From: a bacterium
GTDB taxonomy: Bacteria; Patescibacteria; Microgenomatia; UBA1400; UBA12108
Length of the DNA stretch: 64,000 bases
Direction of reading: 5' to 3'
Assembly: GCA_021788365.1 (NCBI GenBank)
Contig: JAJYKS010000003.1
Span: forward strand, 62,001-126,000
The stretch's first letter is position 1; each line of letters opens with the position of its first letter. Positions 8,399 through 16,276 of the stretch are shown here, piece by piece. The translations under genes and the position numbers were made by a program. Below the pieces are notes generated by a model, which did no database searches, had not been told where the DNA came from, and saw nothing but the letters and a program-made list of their open reading frames with translations.

Positions 8399-8596
8399 AT
8401 GGCATATTCATATACAAACAGCAAAGGTGATACCTATTATCTCCACGGCAAGAAGGTCACCTTGAAGAACGGTCGCATGCAGCAAATCTACTACTTCGCA
8501 CGCGACGTCCGGAGTGACGCTATGAACGATGTTCCCGCCGGCTACAAAGTCGTCGAGACCAAGCGCACCGGCATGCCGGTTCTCAAGAAAGCTTAA
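8399..8596 (+). CDS. Conserved CPR small basic protein, unknown function
   Basis: 65 residues, basic, beginning MAYSYTNSKGDTYYLHGK and ending TKRTGMPVLKKA. I recognise this as a small protein widely seen in Patescibacteria and never assigned a function; the pattern includes YYFARDVR and VPAGYKVVE. No membrane segment or signal peptide. It is a single-gene unit between a near-consensus promoter with a long leader and a strong terminator, and it has a strong ribosome binding site, so high expression is expected, as for a structural or nucleic-acid-binding protein. The binding role is inference only. Confidence 0.85.
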   Translation: MAYSYTNSKGDTYYLHGKKVTLKNGRMQQIYYFARDVRSDAMNDVPAGYKVVETKRTGMPVLKKA

Positions 8597-8608
8597 CGCA
8601 AGCACAAC

Positions 8609-8653
8609 AAAACCAGCTTTCGGCGGTTTTCGAACTCATGAGGCTGGTTTTTT
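8609..8653 (+). terminator. Rho-independent terminator
   Basis: AAACCAGC (8610-8617) pairs with GCTGGTTT (8643-8650), with a further short pairing possible inside the 25-nt loop, and the stem runs into a T-rich tract. It closes the small-protein transcript just before the convergent glycosyltransferase gene. Confidence 0.8.
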
Positions 8654-8663
8654 GTGTGAAGTG

Positions 8664-9491
8664 CTAACTTGGTTCTAGGAGTTTTAATATTTTTCTTACG
8701 TTTTTGGTAAATTTATTACGGCGAGTGCGAGTTTTGGTAAAAAGGGTTCCTCCCAGCATGGGATAGAGAGAGGAGAGGGCTTGCTGATTAGTCTTTGCTC
8801 CCGTTAGATCTGAGAGCTCAGTTCTGGCGATTGCACCGGCAATCTTCATAACTCCAAATTTGCGTAAACGGCGAAAGGAGAAGGTATAGGTGGGGTCTTT
8901 AATTATCTTGTACGACAACCCAAGTTTTACAGCTTGGCGAATAAAAGATTTTCCCTCGGCGTAATTTACCGTCTCGTCAAAGCCGCCAATTTTGTGAAAG
9001 GCCGAACGTGAAACTACAACCAAGGATTCCATGAGCCGAGTGGGCTTTACCGTGGATTCGATCTCGAGGAAAAGGTTGATGACAGCCGCGATGGCCTCGT
9101 TTTGAGTGGATTTAACGTCGGGCTCAAAATAGGGCGAGATTATCTCAGCGCCGGTAAGTTCAATGCGGTATTTGATCCCTTCGAGAAAATAGGGGGCAAT
9201 GCGGGAGTCGGCGTCGACAAAGATTATCCATGGGGCGCGGGCATGGAAGGCTCCAAGATTCCGCTGAGTGCAAACGTGACGTTTCTGGCTGGTTAGCACG
9301 GAAAGTTTGGGGACTTTTTTGGCAAAACTCTTGGCGATGGTTGTAGTTTTATCGGTAGATTTACCGTCGACAATTATAATTTCAAAATCCCGATATGTTT
9401 GGGAAGCGAGATCTGAAAGCAGGCCAGATAGATATTTCTCCTCGTTGAGGGTGGGAATGACTATGGAGAAAAATGGTTCTGTTTTGGCCAT
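8664..9491 (-). CDS. Glycosyltransferase family 2
   Basis: A 275-residue GT-A type glycosyltransferase. FSIVIPTLNEEKYLSGLL (8-25) is the nucleotide-sugar binding start, EIIIVDGKSTDKT contributes the first acidic motif and IIFVDADSRI holds the DxD metal motif (about 91-95). Such enzymes add sugars to lipid carriers or proteins at the cytoplasmic face. The C-terminal part is basic and has no clear membrane helix. TATAAT on the minus strand (9498-9503) lies 6 nt before the ATG; that box overlaps the stop codon of the upstream GH36-like gene. Acceptor unknown. Confidence 0.9.
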   Translation of the reverse strand: MAKTEPFFSIVIPTLNEEKYLSGLLSDLASQTYRDFEIIIVDGKSTDKTTTIAKSFAKKVPKLSVLTSQKRHVCTQRNLGAFHARAPWIIFVDADSRIAPYFLEGIKYRIELTGAEIISPYFEPDVKSTQNEAIAAVINLFLEIESTVKPTRLMESLVVVSRSAFHKIGGFDETVNYAEGKSFIRQAVKLGLSYKIIKDPTYTFSFRRLRKFGVMKIAGAIARTELSDLTGAKTNQQALSSLYPMLGGTLFTKTRTRRNKFTKNVRKILKLLEPS

Positions 9492-9498
9492 ATGCGTA

Positions 9499-10362
9499 TT
9501 ATAGAGGATCCTCGTCTAGGCGTGAGCCATGCCAGTTATATTTACTTGCTACGCGAAGTTTTTCTTCTAATAATTTATGACGATGCCAGTGAACCAGCAT
9601 ATTTACACCAGGAATATACCGCAAGACAGGGATTGTACTGTCTCTACTTATTCGGATGTAATCGGCTCTTCCTATTGCAGCCTCGAGTGGTACGCCACAG
9701 GCGATAGTGTATATATGTGGGTATTTTTTGTGAATGAATGTGAGTAGGTTGCTTACTTCCTCGTGGGGAGCACTATCGTTTGTCAACCCTGGGGCAAAGT
9801 ACGGAGCGAAGAGAAAGTCGAGTTTTATGAGATCTACTTTCCACTCTTCGACAAATTTTTGTATTGTAGTGCGAATATACTTTTTTACTTCTTGATTTTC
9901 GTAACGAAGTAAGTGCCGGCGGAAAGTAAGAGAGGGGATGTGTGGAGCACTCGCGTGAAACCAGTCGCGATGGCTACGAAAGACTGAAGAAGTGGGGGAG
10001 GCAAGGTACGGGGCAACCCAGATGCCAACTTTTTTACCGGTACTATGCACATCGGCTACGACGTTTGCTATACCACGAGGGAACCGATTGCTATTTGGTG
10101 TGCTCCAGTCGCCCCAAGTAGTCCAACCATCGTCTATAAGTATGACATCTCGGTTATGTTTTGCTGCCTGTATAACTTTTTGTTCGTTGATGTACGGACC
10201 AAACGTATTCCACGAGCACCAGTATGAAAGGGATGGTTTGGGAGTAAGAAATCCTGGTTTGTGTGGTACGGTAGGTGTCGGGCAGTTGTCCCACCAGTAA
10301 TTACCGTGGGGAAAGGTTGTTTGCGGTGGACTGAATGATTGCCACCCGAGTTTATTATCCAT
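9499..10362 (-). CDS. GH36/melibiase-like glycoside hydrolase domain protein
   Basis: 287 residues covering the catalytic barrel of alpha-galactosidase-like GH36 enzymes: SYWCSWNTFG, ILIDDGWTTWGDW, KVGIWVAPYLA and the nucleophile motif DLIKLDFLFAPY (Asp about 187). The region IRISRD is a candidate for the acid/base aspartate. True GH36 enzymes are about 700 aa with N- and C-terminal beta domains, so this is a lone-barrel form. No signal peptide is evident. Possible roles are trimming of cell-surface or scavenged glycans. The gene has TATAAT (minus, 10370-10375) 7 nt before its ATG. Confidence 0.75.
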   Translation of the reverse strand: MDNKLGWQSFSPPQTTFPHGNYWWDNCPTPTVPHKPGFLTPKPSLSYWCSWNTFGPYINEQKVIQAAKHNRDVILIDDGWTTWGDWSTPNSNRFPRGIANVVADVHSTGKKVGIWVAPYLASPTSSVFRSHRDWFHASAPHIPSLTFRRHLLRYENQEVKKYIRTTIQKFVEEWKVDLIKLDFLFAPYFAPGLTNDSAPHEEVSNLLTFIHKKYPHIYTIACGVPLEAAIGRADYIRISRDSTIPVLRYIPGVNMLVHWHRHKLLEEKLRVASKYNWHGSRLDEDPL

Positions 10363-10381
10363 ATCTGCTATTATACGAATA
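10363..10381. promoter_or_regulatory. Shared divergent promoter core
   Basis: Only 19 bp separate the divergent start codons of the GH36-like gene (10362, minus) and the MIP18-family gene (10382, plus). The core TATTATA at 10369-10375 gives TATAAT on the minus strand (7 nt from that ATG) and TATTAT on the plus strand (7 nt from the other ATG). Each -35 region would lie inside the opposite coding sequence. Confidence 0.55.
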
Positions 10382-10693
10382 ATGGTAACTGAGACCCAAA
10401 TTTACGATAGATTACGGACGATTATGGACCCTGAGCTCCATATAGACATCGTGAGTTTGGGGCTCATCTATGGCGTACAGCTTACAGCACATGGTAAACA
10501 GCGGGAACGAAAAGTACATATTACGATGACGCTGACAACCCCGGGGTGCCCCCTGGCACCCGTAATAGACCGAATGATACGGGAGACACTTGCACCACTT
10601 GGAGCTCCCATAGAACTTGAACTAGTTTGGGACCCACCGTGGACACAAGATATGATGAGCGAAGAAGCCAAGCTACAATTGGGAATGTTATGA
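10382..10693 (+). CDS. MIP18/DUF59 family Fe-S assembly protein
   Basis: A 103-residue protein with the DUF59 signature: IMDPELHIDIVSLGLIYG near the N-terminus and MTLTTPGCPLAPVI with the conserved cysteine in the middle, ending ELVWDPPWTQDMMSEEAK. Members such as SufT and PaaD help mature Fe-S proteins. It is away from the suf genes here and is instead coupled by ATGA overlap (10690-10693) to the next gene, a nucleoside triphosphatase. Confidence 0.88.
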   Translation: MVTETQIYDRLRTIMDPELHIDIVSLGLIYGVQLTAHGKQRERKVHITMTLTTPGCPLAPVIDRMIRETLAPLGAPIELELVWDPPWTQDMMSEEAKLQLGML

Positions 10694-11253
10694 GAATCGT
10701 GGTGGGAAGCACAAACCCTGTGAAGATATATGCGGTGAGGGAGGTTTTTGCGGAGTACTTTCCGGGGAGCGAAGTTGTAGGAGTGGCCGTTGCCACGGGG
10801 GTATCCGAGCAGCCCATCTCTGAAGCGGAAACTATTGCTGGGGCAAAGAACAGGGCACTAGCTGCCCTCAATTCCGATCCGGCATCGGAGTATGGCGTGG
10901 GCCTGGAGGGCGGGGTGACGGAAGTGGACGGAGAACTTTTCGAGTGTGCGTGGGCTGCAATAATAACTAAAAACTTAAAACTTAAAAATCAAAACCAGAA
11001 CGAAAAACTGAAAAATTATGAAATTGGGTTGGGGGGAGGACTGTACTTTGAGATCCCGCCAAAGGTGGCGGCTCGCATACGGGCAGGGGAAGAGCTAGGG
11101 CCCATCATGGAAGAGCTTATGCGGTACGATGTGAAGCGAAATGAGGGTGCGATAGGAGTACTCACCAAGGGGAAACTGACGCGGCAGGCGGCGTATGAGC
11201 AGATTGTAAAGAGCGCCTTGGTGAGGTTTGTGAGCCCGGAGTGGTTTGGTTAA
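10690..11253 (+). CDS. DUF84/YjjX-type inosine/xanthosine triphosphatase
   Basis: 187 residues starting MRIVVGSTNPVKIYAVREVF, the N-terminal motif of the DUF84 (YjjX) NTPases that hydrolyse non-canonical purine nucleotides such as ITP and XTP. EAETIAGAKNRALAAL and GVGLEGGV are further family matches. Residues about 95-110 (KNLKLKNQNQNEKLKNY) are an N/K/L-rich tract encoded by AT-rich repeat-like DNA and look like an in-frame insertion on a surface loop. The true start is the ATG at 10690 overlapping the upstream stop; earlier in-frame codons run through DUF59. Confidence 0.85.
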   Translation: MRIVVGSTNPVKIYAVREVFAEYFPGSEVVGVAVATGVSEQPISEAETIAGAKNRALAALNSDPASEYGVGLEGGVTEVDGELFECAWAAIITKNLKLKNQNQNEKLKNYEIGLGGGLYFEIPPKVAARIRAGEELGPIMEELMRYDVKRNEGAIGVLTKGKLTRQAAYEQIVKSALVRFVSPEWFG

Positions 11254-11274
11254 TTTTTGCGCTCGCCTCGACTT

Positions 11275-11352
11275 CCCAAACGCAAAACTCGGGCTACCCG
11301 CCACTGCGTTGTGTTTTGCAACTTGTGAAGCCGAAGCTGCGCGTTTTGGGAC
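11275..11352. repeat. Intergenic repeat, family F copy 2
   Basis: Second copy of the repeat at 72-166: CCCAAACGCAAAACTCGG joined directly to the GCTACCCGCCACTGCG block and GTTTTGCAACTTGTG. Outer bases TCCCAAACGC and GCGTTTTGGGA give it the form of an imperfect palindrome. It fills the gap before rpiB. Confidence 0.7.
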
Positions 11353-11368
11353 GTGATACGATGAAGGT

Positions 11369-11818
11369 ATGATTTATATCGGTGCGGATCATAGAGGTTT
11401 TGAGCTCAAAGAGAAAATAAAAGCGTGGCTCGCGGAGCAGGGCTACGAGGTGGAAGATGTCGGGGACCATGTCTTTGATCCCGGGGACGACTATGTGGAC
11501 TACGCTATAAAAGTAGCGGAGTCCATTGAGGGGAATGGGGGCGACAGCCGCGGGATACTCCTTTGTGGTAGCGGACACGGGATGGATATTGCTGCCAACC
11601 GCTTTCCACGGGTGCGGGCAATCCTCGCCTTTAACGACGAGGTGACGGTACAGGGAAGGAGTGACGAGAACGCGAATATTCTAATCCTCCCGGCAAATTG
11701 GGTAACCGAAGCGGAGGCTGTGGAGCGCGTGCGGTTGTTTTTGGAAACGGAAGCGGGTGAGGCGCCGCGATACGCACGAAGAATACAGAAATTTGAAGAA
11801 TTGAAAATACAGCGGTAG
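11369..11818 (+). CDS. rpiB: Ribose-5-phosphate isomerase B
   Basis: 149 residues of the RpiB/LacAB family that interconverts ribose-5-phosphate and ribulose-5-phosphate. It begins MIYIGADHRGFELKEKIK and contains the phosphate-binding LLCGSGHGMDIAANRFPRVRA (about 71-91); the usual catalytic cysteine/glycine motif CGSG is present. It is followed 7 bp later by ribulose-phosphate epimerase, and the transketolase genes are 1.4 kb on, forming a non-oxidative pentose phosphate module. TACGAT at 11357-11362 is 6 nt before the ATG. Confidence 0.93.
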   Translation: MIYIGADHRGFELKEKIKAWLAEQGYEVEDVGDHVFDPGDDYVDYAIKVAESIEGNGGDSRGILLCGSGHGMDIAANRFPRVRAILAFNDEVTVQGRSDENANILILPANWVTEAEAVERVRLFLETEAGEAPRYARRIQKFEELKIQR

Positions 11819-11825
11819 AGGAAAA

Positions 11826-12464
11826 ATGCAACAACGTGTAGTGACCCCAATTGTGCTAGAACAAGATGCGCGAGTCATCTCTGAATATGCTGCTGTCGCA
11901 AAGACATTTGCACATACCTTTCACATAGATATTATCGATGGAATGTATGCCGACAACATAACGGTGGCTCCCGCCGATCTGCAGGAGGTTGATCTGTCAC
12001 CACTCGCTGTCGACATCCATCTTTTGGTTGATGACCCCGTTGAATGGATCCCTGAGTGTGTGGCATTGTCGCCGACACGAATATTTGCACAGATAGAAAA
12101 GATGGGTAGTATCGACCACTACATTGCAACGCTTCGTGAACATCCTGATGTGGAGGTGGGGCTGGGTCTCGGGATACATACGCCACTTTCTGAGCTCACT
12201 GACGAGATATTGAAAAACGTGGATGGGATCATCCTGATGTCTATTGAGGCTGGATTTTCCGGAAATCCGTTTCTTCCTACTGTCTTACCACGTATAACTG
12301 AGCTTCGCGCGCGCTACGATGGCGCAATTATTATCGATGGTGGTATCAATGTTGAGCATGCAAGGTCATGTTTTGCCGCGGGAGCGTCCGAGGTGGGTGC
12401 AAACAGCTTTATGTGGAAGGGGAATCCGGCAGAGAATTATCAGAACCTATTGGAGGCCGCATGA
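11826..12464 (+). CDS. Ribulose-phosphate 3-epimerase family protein
   Basis: A 212-residue TIM barrel resembling Rpe: FHIDIIDGMYADN (metal-binding Asp region, about 36-48), VDIHLLVDDP (metal His), ILMSIEAGFSGNPFLP and the phosphate-binding IIIDGGIN and GANSFMW. Several positions are less standard than textbook Rpe (FVPN is replaced by YADN), so a related sugar-phosphate epimerase cannot be excluded. Position right after rpiB and ahead of transketolase supports Rpe. Confidence 0.8.
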   Translation: MQQRVVTPIVLEQDARVISEYAAVAKTFAHTFHIDIIDGMYADNITVAPADLQEVDLSPLAVDIHLLVDDPVEWIPECVALSPTRIFAQIEKMGSIDHYIATLREHPDVEVGLGLGIHTPLSELTDEILKNVDGIILMSIEAGFSGNPFLPTVLPRITELRARYDGAIIIDGGINVEHARSCFAAGASEVGANSFMWKGNPAENYQNLLEAA

Positions 12465-13090
12465 GTAGCCATTTTATTCACCCGCTGGTAAAAAATATTG
12501 CGTTTTTTGGGGATGCAGCAGTATCTGAGCATACGGATCCGTACCGTATGGCGTATCATGCAGCCGAGCTCCTGGCAAAGGAAGGATATGTGATCGTAAA
12601 CGGAGGCGGTCCTGGTGTCATGGCGGCAGCAACCAAGGGGGCAGAGGTAGCAGGGGGGGAAACCTTATCGGTGACGTTTTATCCAAAGCATGCTACCGGG
12701 TTTGAGGGGCGGTATGTGGGAAATGTAACCGATACAGAAATAAAGACGAGTAATTATGTGGAGCGTATGTTTAAGCTCATGGAGCATGCGGACCTGTACC
12801 TTATGTTCCGGGGAGGGACGGGGACAATTTCGGAATTCGGCACTGCGTGGGTCCTGGCTAAGCTCTATTATGGGCACCATAAGCCGTTTATCCTGGTTGG
12901 CTCGTTTTGGCGACCGGTTATTAAGGCCATTGAAGAGAACCTCTTAATAGACAATAAAGAAAAGGCCGTTTTCGAGATCGTGGATACTGTCGAGGATATT
13001 CTACCGGCGATGAAGCGACTGGAGAAGGACCTCGTGGGAATAGACCACTCGCACTGCAAGGTCTGCAGTGAGGGTGCGTTTATGAGCTAA
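12461..13090 (+). CDS. LOG/TIGR00725-like Rossmann protein
   Basis: 209 residues starting MSSHFIHPLVKNIAFFGDAAV, with VIVNGGGPGVMAAATKGA and RGGTGTISEFGTAW, the two nucleotide-binding motifs of the LOG (lysine decarboxylase-like) family. The usual PGGxGTxxE is RGGTGTISE here. Some LOG proteins release cytokinin-like bases from nucleotide monophosphates, but the cellular role in CPR is unknown. Its ATG overlaps the epimerase stop (ATGA). The C-terminal HSHCKVCSEGAF adds a CxxC pair not usual in the family. Confidence 0.8.
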   Translation: MSSHFIHPLVKNIAFFGDAAVSEHTDPYRMAYHAAELLAKEGYVIVNGGGPGVMAAATKGAEVAGGETLSVTFYPKHATGFEGRYVGNVTDTEIKTSNYVERMFKLMEHADLYLMFRGGTGTISEFGTAWVLAKLYYGHHKPFILVGSFWRPVIKAIEENLLIDNKEKAVFEIVDTVEDILPAMKRLEKDLVGIDHSHCKVCSEGAFMS

Positions 13091-13212
13091 TGTTTCGGCA
13101 AATCAGCAAATCAGCTAGTCGGCAGGCCAGTGCATCGGTTTGTCGGTGTGTCGGCTGATCTGCTGGTCTACTGATAAGCTGACTAGCTGACTAGCTGGTC
13201 TACTGGTACACT
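13090..13212. repeat. Degenerate CAGCTAGTCGG repeat, family C copy 1
   Basis: The gap before transketolase is made of short degenerate repeats. The left half carries AAATCAGC and CAGCTAGTCGG, the right half GACTAGCTGACTAGCTGG, so the whole is an imperfect inverted repeat. Related tracts lie at 30561-30622 and in frame inside the third nrdJ at 35764-35821. TACACT at 13207-13212 may be the -10 for transketolase. Confidence 0.6.
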
Positions 13213-13222
13213 GAACATTAGT

Positions 13223-14047
13223 ATGCCTGCCCAGGATTTACATACAATAGCCCAGCAGCTTCGACGTGATGTTATTACGATGGATTACCACGCCGGGGGT
13301 GGGCACATTGCGGGACCATTATCTTCCGCCGATTTGTTTGCGCTTCTCTATTTTGGCGGGGTGGCACACCTCAACCCCACTGACCCCTGGTGGGAGGAGA
13401 GGGATAGGATCGTTCTTTCGGCAGGACATTATTGTCCGCTCCTTTACGCGTCACTTGCCCGTGTGGGTTATTTTCCTGTAGAAGAGCTATCGACCTTTAT
13501 GCAGATAAACTCGCGGCTGCCGGGACACCCGGAGCGGCGGGGAGACGACAGCACGCTCCCCGGGGTGGAAGCAACGACCGGACCTTTAGGACAGGGTGTA
13601 TCCGTGGCTGTAGGGATGGCGCTTGCCCTCTTTTTGCGACGAAGCGAATCACGAGTGTATTGTGTTATGTCTGACGGAGAATTACAGGAGGGCCAGGTGT
13701 GGGAGGCTATAACTTTTGCGGTGCGGCGGCAGCTCTCGAACCTCACTTTTATCGTGGATGCTAACGGTATACAGATAGAACATTATACGGAGGAGATCGT
13801 TACGGGAGAGATTGCGGCGAAGTTAGAGGGGTTTGGACTTCACGTACTTGAGACAGATGGGAACGATATAGACAAACTGCGCGCGACACTTGAGCTTGCA
13901 AAGACGGTTCGAGACGAGCCAGCGGCAATTGTCATGCATACAACGGCGGGGAAGGGTGTGTCGTTTATGGAACGCTCTCCTGTGTGGCATGATGCGGTTA
14001 TTACCAAAGAACAGTATGAGCAGGCAATAAAGGAGTTGGAAAAATAA
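13223..14047 (+). CDS. Transketolase, N-terminal (TPP-binding) subunit
   Basis: 274 residues matching the N-terminal half of transketolase: AGHYCPLLYASLARVGYF, LPGHPERRG, TTGPLGQGVSVAVGMALA and the TPP/metal motif MSDGELQEGQVWEA (about 150-163) ending in the conserved N of VDANGIQ. In this split form it works with the C-terminal subunit at 14191-15186. The pair transfers two-carbon units between sugar phosphates in the pentose phosphate pathway. RpiB and Rpe genes are just upstream. Confidence 0.93.
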   Translation: MPAQDLHTIAQQLRRDVITMDYHAGGGHIAGPLSSADLFALLYFGGVAHLNPTDPWWEERDRIVLSAGHYCPLLYASLARVGYFPVEELSTFMQINSRLPGHPERRGDDSTLPGVEATTGPLGQGVSVAVGMALALFLRRSESRVYCVMSDGELQEGQVWEAITFAVRRQLSNLTFIVDANGIQIEHYTEEIVTGEIAAKLEGFGLHVLETDGNDIDKLRATLELAKTVRDEPAAIVMHTTAGKGVSFMERSPVWHDAVITKEQYEQAIKELEK

Positions 14048-14050
14048 TAT

Positions 14051-14174
14051 GGCCAGTCGAACGAATTTTTTACTTTCACTTCCGCTCCTTCCAGGAAAAA
14101 TCTGTTTACTTGTGCCTCGTTGCACAGATTTTTCTTGGGCGGTGCTCATAAATCGCAAAAAATTGTTCGCCAGG
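14051..14174. repeat. Long imperfect palindrome between the transketolase genes
   Basis: Outer arms 14051-14072 and 14155-14174 (GGCCAGTCGAACGAATTTTT against AAAAAATTGTTCGCCAGGC) enclose inner arms 14091-14105 and 14124-14138 (CCAGGAAAAATCTGT against ACAGATTTTTCTTGG). The whole 124 bp could fold into one long hairpin in the mRNA between the two subunits. No gene is present here. Confidence 0.75.
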
Positions 14175-14190
14175 CATGTTGGAGGCGCGA

Positions 14191-15186
14191 ATGTTCAATG
14201 ATTCGTATTTGAGACCAGATTGGCGGACACCGGATGAGCGGCCGATACGGGACGGAGTGGGCGAGGGGCTCTTGCGTGTGGGGGACGACGAGCGGGTTAT
14301 TGTACTAACGGCTGATCTCGGCGGGTCTACCCGTGTAAAAGTATTTCAGGACGTGTACCCTGATCGATACTTTGATGTAGGTGTAGCAGAACAAAATATG
14401 GCAGGCGTTGCTGCAGGACTGGCGCTTGAGGGATATAAACCGTATATGTCGTCGTATGCTACATTTTCACCGGGGCGCAATTGGGAACAAATACGGGTGT
14501 CGATCGCACTCACTGCGGTTAACGTCAATATAATCGGCAGTCATGGTGGCGTTGCAAGTGGTATTTATGGACCAACACATCAGGGAACCGAAGATATAGC
14601 GCTCATGCGGACGTTGCCCAACATGACAGTTTTGGTGCCAGCGGACGCGACACAGCTATCCGCTGCAATTGTCGCGGCACATGAGCATATGGGTCCGGTG
14701 TATATTCGGGCTGCACGACCGCCAATGCCGGATTTTACTCGGGAGATTCCGTTTACGATAGGGAAGGCTTATGTACTGCGAGAGGTAACGACTACATCGA
14801 AGAGAATGGTGACGCTCTTGGCAACGGGAGCAACTGTATATGAAGCTTTGGTTGCGAGTGAGCAGCTTGCCAAAGAAGGGGTGGAGTGTGAGGTTATCAA
14901 CGTTTCTACGATTATGCCGCTCGACGGTGATACCATCCGGCAAAGTGCAAGAAGAACAGGGTATGTGGTTACCATAGAAGATCACCAGGTAGTGGGAGGG
15001 TTGGGTGGGGCGGTGACAGAGGTCCTCTCAGAAACCTGTCCCGTACCGATAAAGCGAATAGGTTTACAAAACCGGTTTGGGGTATCGGGCTCGTGGCGAG
15101 ATGTTTATCGCGAGATGGGTATAGATAGACAAGGTATTGTGCGAGCCGTTCGCGATTTTGTCCTAAACAGGCCTGTGGTACAGTAG
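14191..15186 (+). CDS. Transketolase, C-terminal (pyrimidine-binding) subunit
   Basis: 331 residues corresponding to the C-terminal half of transketolase: LTADLGGSTRV, the catalytic glutamate in FDVGVAEQNMAGVAAGLA (about 58-75), SHGGVASGIYGPTHQGTEDIALMRTLP and the C-terminal lobe with VTIEDHQVVGGLGGAV. The ATG at 14191 is preferred over 14176 because GGAGG at 14181-14185 is correctly placed before it. A long hairpin (14051-14174) separates it from the N-terminal subunit and could tune the ratio of the two. Confidence 0.93.
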   Translation: MFNDSYLRPDWRTPDERPIRDGVGEGLLRVGDDERVIVLTADLGGSTRVKVFQDVYPDRYFDVGVAEQNMAGVAAGLALEGYKPYMSSYATFSPGRNWEQIRVSIALTAVNVNIIGSHGGVASGIYGPTHQGTEDIALMRTLPNMTVLVPADATQLSAAIVAAHEHMGPVYIRAARPPMPDFTREIPFTIGKAYVLREVTTTSKRMVTLLATGATVYEALVASEQLAKEGVECEVINVSTIMPLDGDTIRQSARRTGYVVTIEDHQVVGGLGGAVTEVLSETCPVPIKRIGLQNRFGVSGSWRDVYREMGIDRQGIVRAVRDFVLNRPVVQ

Positions 15187-15191
15187 ATGTC

Positions 15192-16145
15192 ATGAGTAAT
15201 TACGATGTCGTGACCGTGGGGAGCGCAGTCCTCGACATTTTTATGAAGAGTGACAAATTCCGTCTTATGCACACCGATGCCGTGCCTGGTGGTGTTGCGA
15301 TGTGTGAGGTATACGGAGGGAAGATGGAGGTACAGGAGGTGACCATTGCGTCTGGTGGCGGCGGGACGAATACAGCCGTGTCGTTTGCTCGGAAAGAGCT
15401 GAAAACCGCAACGATCGCAGAAATGGGGAATGACCCGGCGGCGCTCGTGGTGTACAAGGATTTGGAAGAGGCGGGCGTGGAGACACGTTATGTGGTACAA
15501 GTGGCTGGCGAGACCACGGCGGTGTCGGCGATCCTCATTGGTACCGATGGTGGGCGGTCTGTCATCACGTATCGCGGTGCCTCGGCAATGCTTACTAAGC
15601 ACGACATTCCCTTTGACGATATTGAGGCGCGGTGGGTACATATTAGTAGCTTGGGGGGTAACCTCTCGCTTCTTAAACAGCTCCTCGACTGGGCGAAGCG
15701 AAAACATGTGCGCATATCCTTGAATCCCGGGATGCCAGAAATAGATCGACGAGAGAAGCTCATCCCGCTTCTCTCCGAAGTTGAGGTGCTTTTTCTCAAT
15801 CGTGAGGAGGCGGCAGCACTTTTTGATGTAAATCTTGCTGACGAGATGGTGTGGAAAACACACCCCTTTACCGGTGGGGCAAAAGTGGTGGCCATAACCG
15901 ATGGATCGCGTGGAGGAAAAGTTTGTATAGACGGGAAGCAAGTATTTTACGAAGCTGACCGCGTGAAGCACGTCGTAAATACGACGGGAGCAGGGGACGC
16001 GTTTGCCTCGGGGTACGTTGCAGCAATATTGTATGGTAAGGATTACGAGAAAGCGATACTGTGGGGGCGGGCGAATTCGACATCGGTGCTGTCGCAGGTT
16101 GGTGCAAAAAAGGGACTCTTAACTTTGGCGGAGATAAATCGCTAG
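15192..16145 (+). CDS. PfkB family carbohydrate kinase
   Basis: 317 residues of the ribokinase/PfkB fold. It starts YDVVTVGSAVLDIFMKSD, has the glycine-rich ASGGGGTNTAVSFAR (about 53-67), and the catalytic anion-hole motif NTTGAGDAFASGYVAAIL (about 265-282) with the base Asp in GAGD. It follows transketolase by 5 bp. It may phosphorylate a sugar or sugar phosphate (ribose, adenosine-like or fructose-6-phosphate); the sequence does not decide. A 6-phosphofructokinase-like role would fit the carbon module. Confidence 0.9.
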   Translation: MSNYDVVTVGSAVLDIFMKSDKFRLMHTDAVPGGVAMCEVYGGKMEVQEVTIASGGGGTNTAVSFARKELKTATIAEMGNDPAALVVYKDLEEAGVETRYVVQVAGETTAVSAILIGTDGGRSVITYRGASAMLTKHDIPFDDIEARWVHISSLGGNLSLLKQLLDWAKRKHVRISLNPGMPEIDRREKLIPLLSEVEVLFLNREEAAALFDVNLADEMVWKTHPFTGGAKVVAITDGSRGGKVCIDGKQVFYEADRVKHVVNTTGAGDAFASGYVAAILYGKDYEKAILWGRANSTSVLSQVGAKKGLLTLAEINR

Positions 16146-16146
16146 T

Positions 16147-16275
16147 ACGCCCTCATAATTTTTTGGTTTCCTGTTATATTTTCCTTCCACGCTCGCCGCG
16201 TTCGACCGCTTTGCTTGCTCACTAACGGCTCACTTGGGTGGAAAATATAGCGTCACAAAAAATTACGAGGGCGTG
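16147..16275. repeat. Long imperfect palindrome between convergent genes
   Basis: Outer arms 16147-16165 and 16256-16275 (ACGCCCTCATAATTTTTTG against CAAAAAATTACGAGGGCGT) and inner arms 16173-16190 and 16236-16251 (TATTTTCCTTCCAC against GTGGAAAATATA). The T and A runs on both sides suit a bidirectional terminator between PfkB and LDH. About 45 bases rich in GCTCGC/GCTCAC form the centre. Confidence 0.75.
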
Positions 16276-16276
16276 T

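Noticed and set aside
13090..13212. CRISPR-like array of short repeats
   Set aside because: The repeats are degenerate, unequal in spacing, without unique spacers of constant length, and there are no cas genes nearby. It is better described as a low-complexity inverted repeat.
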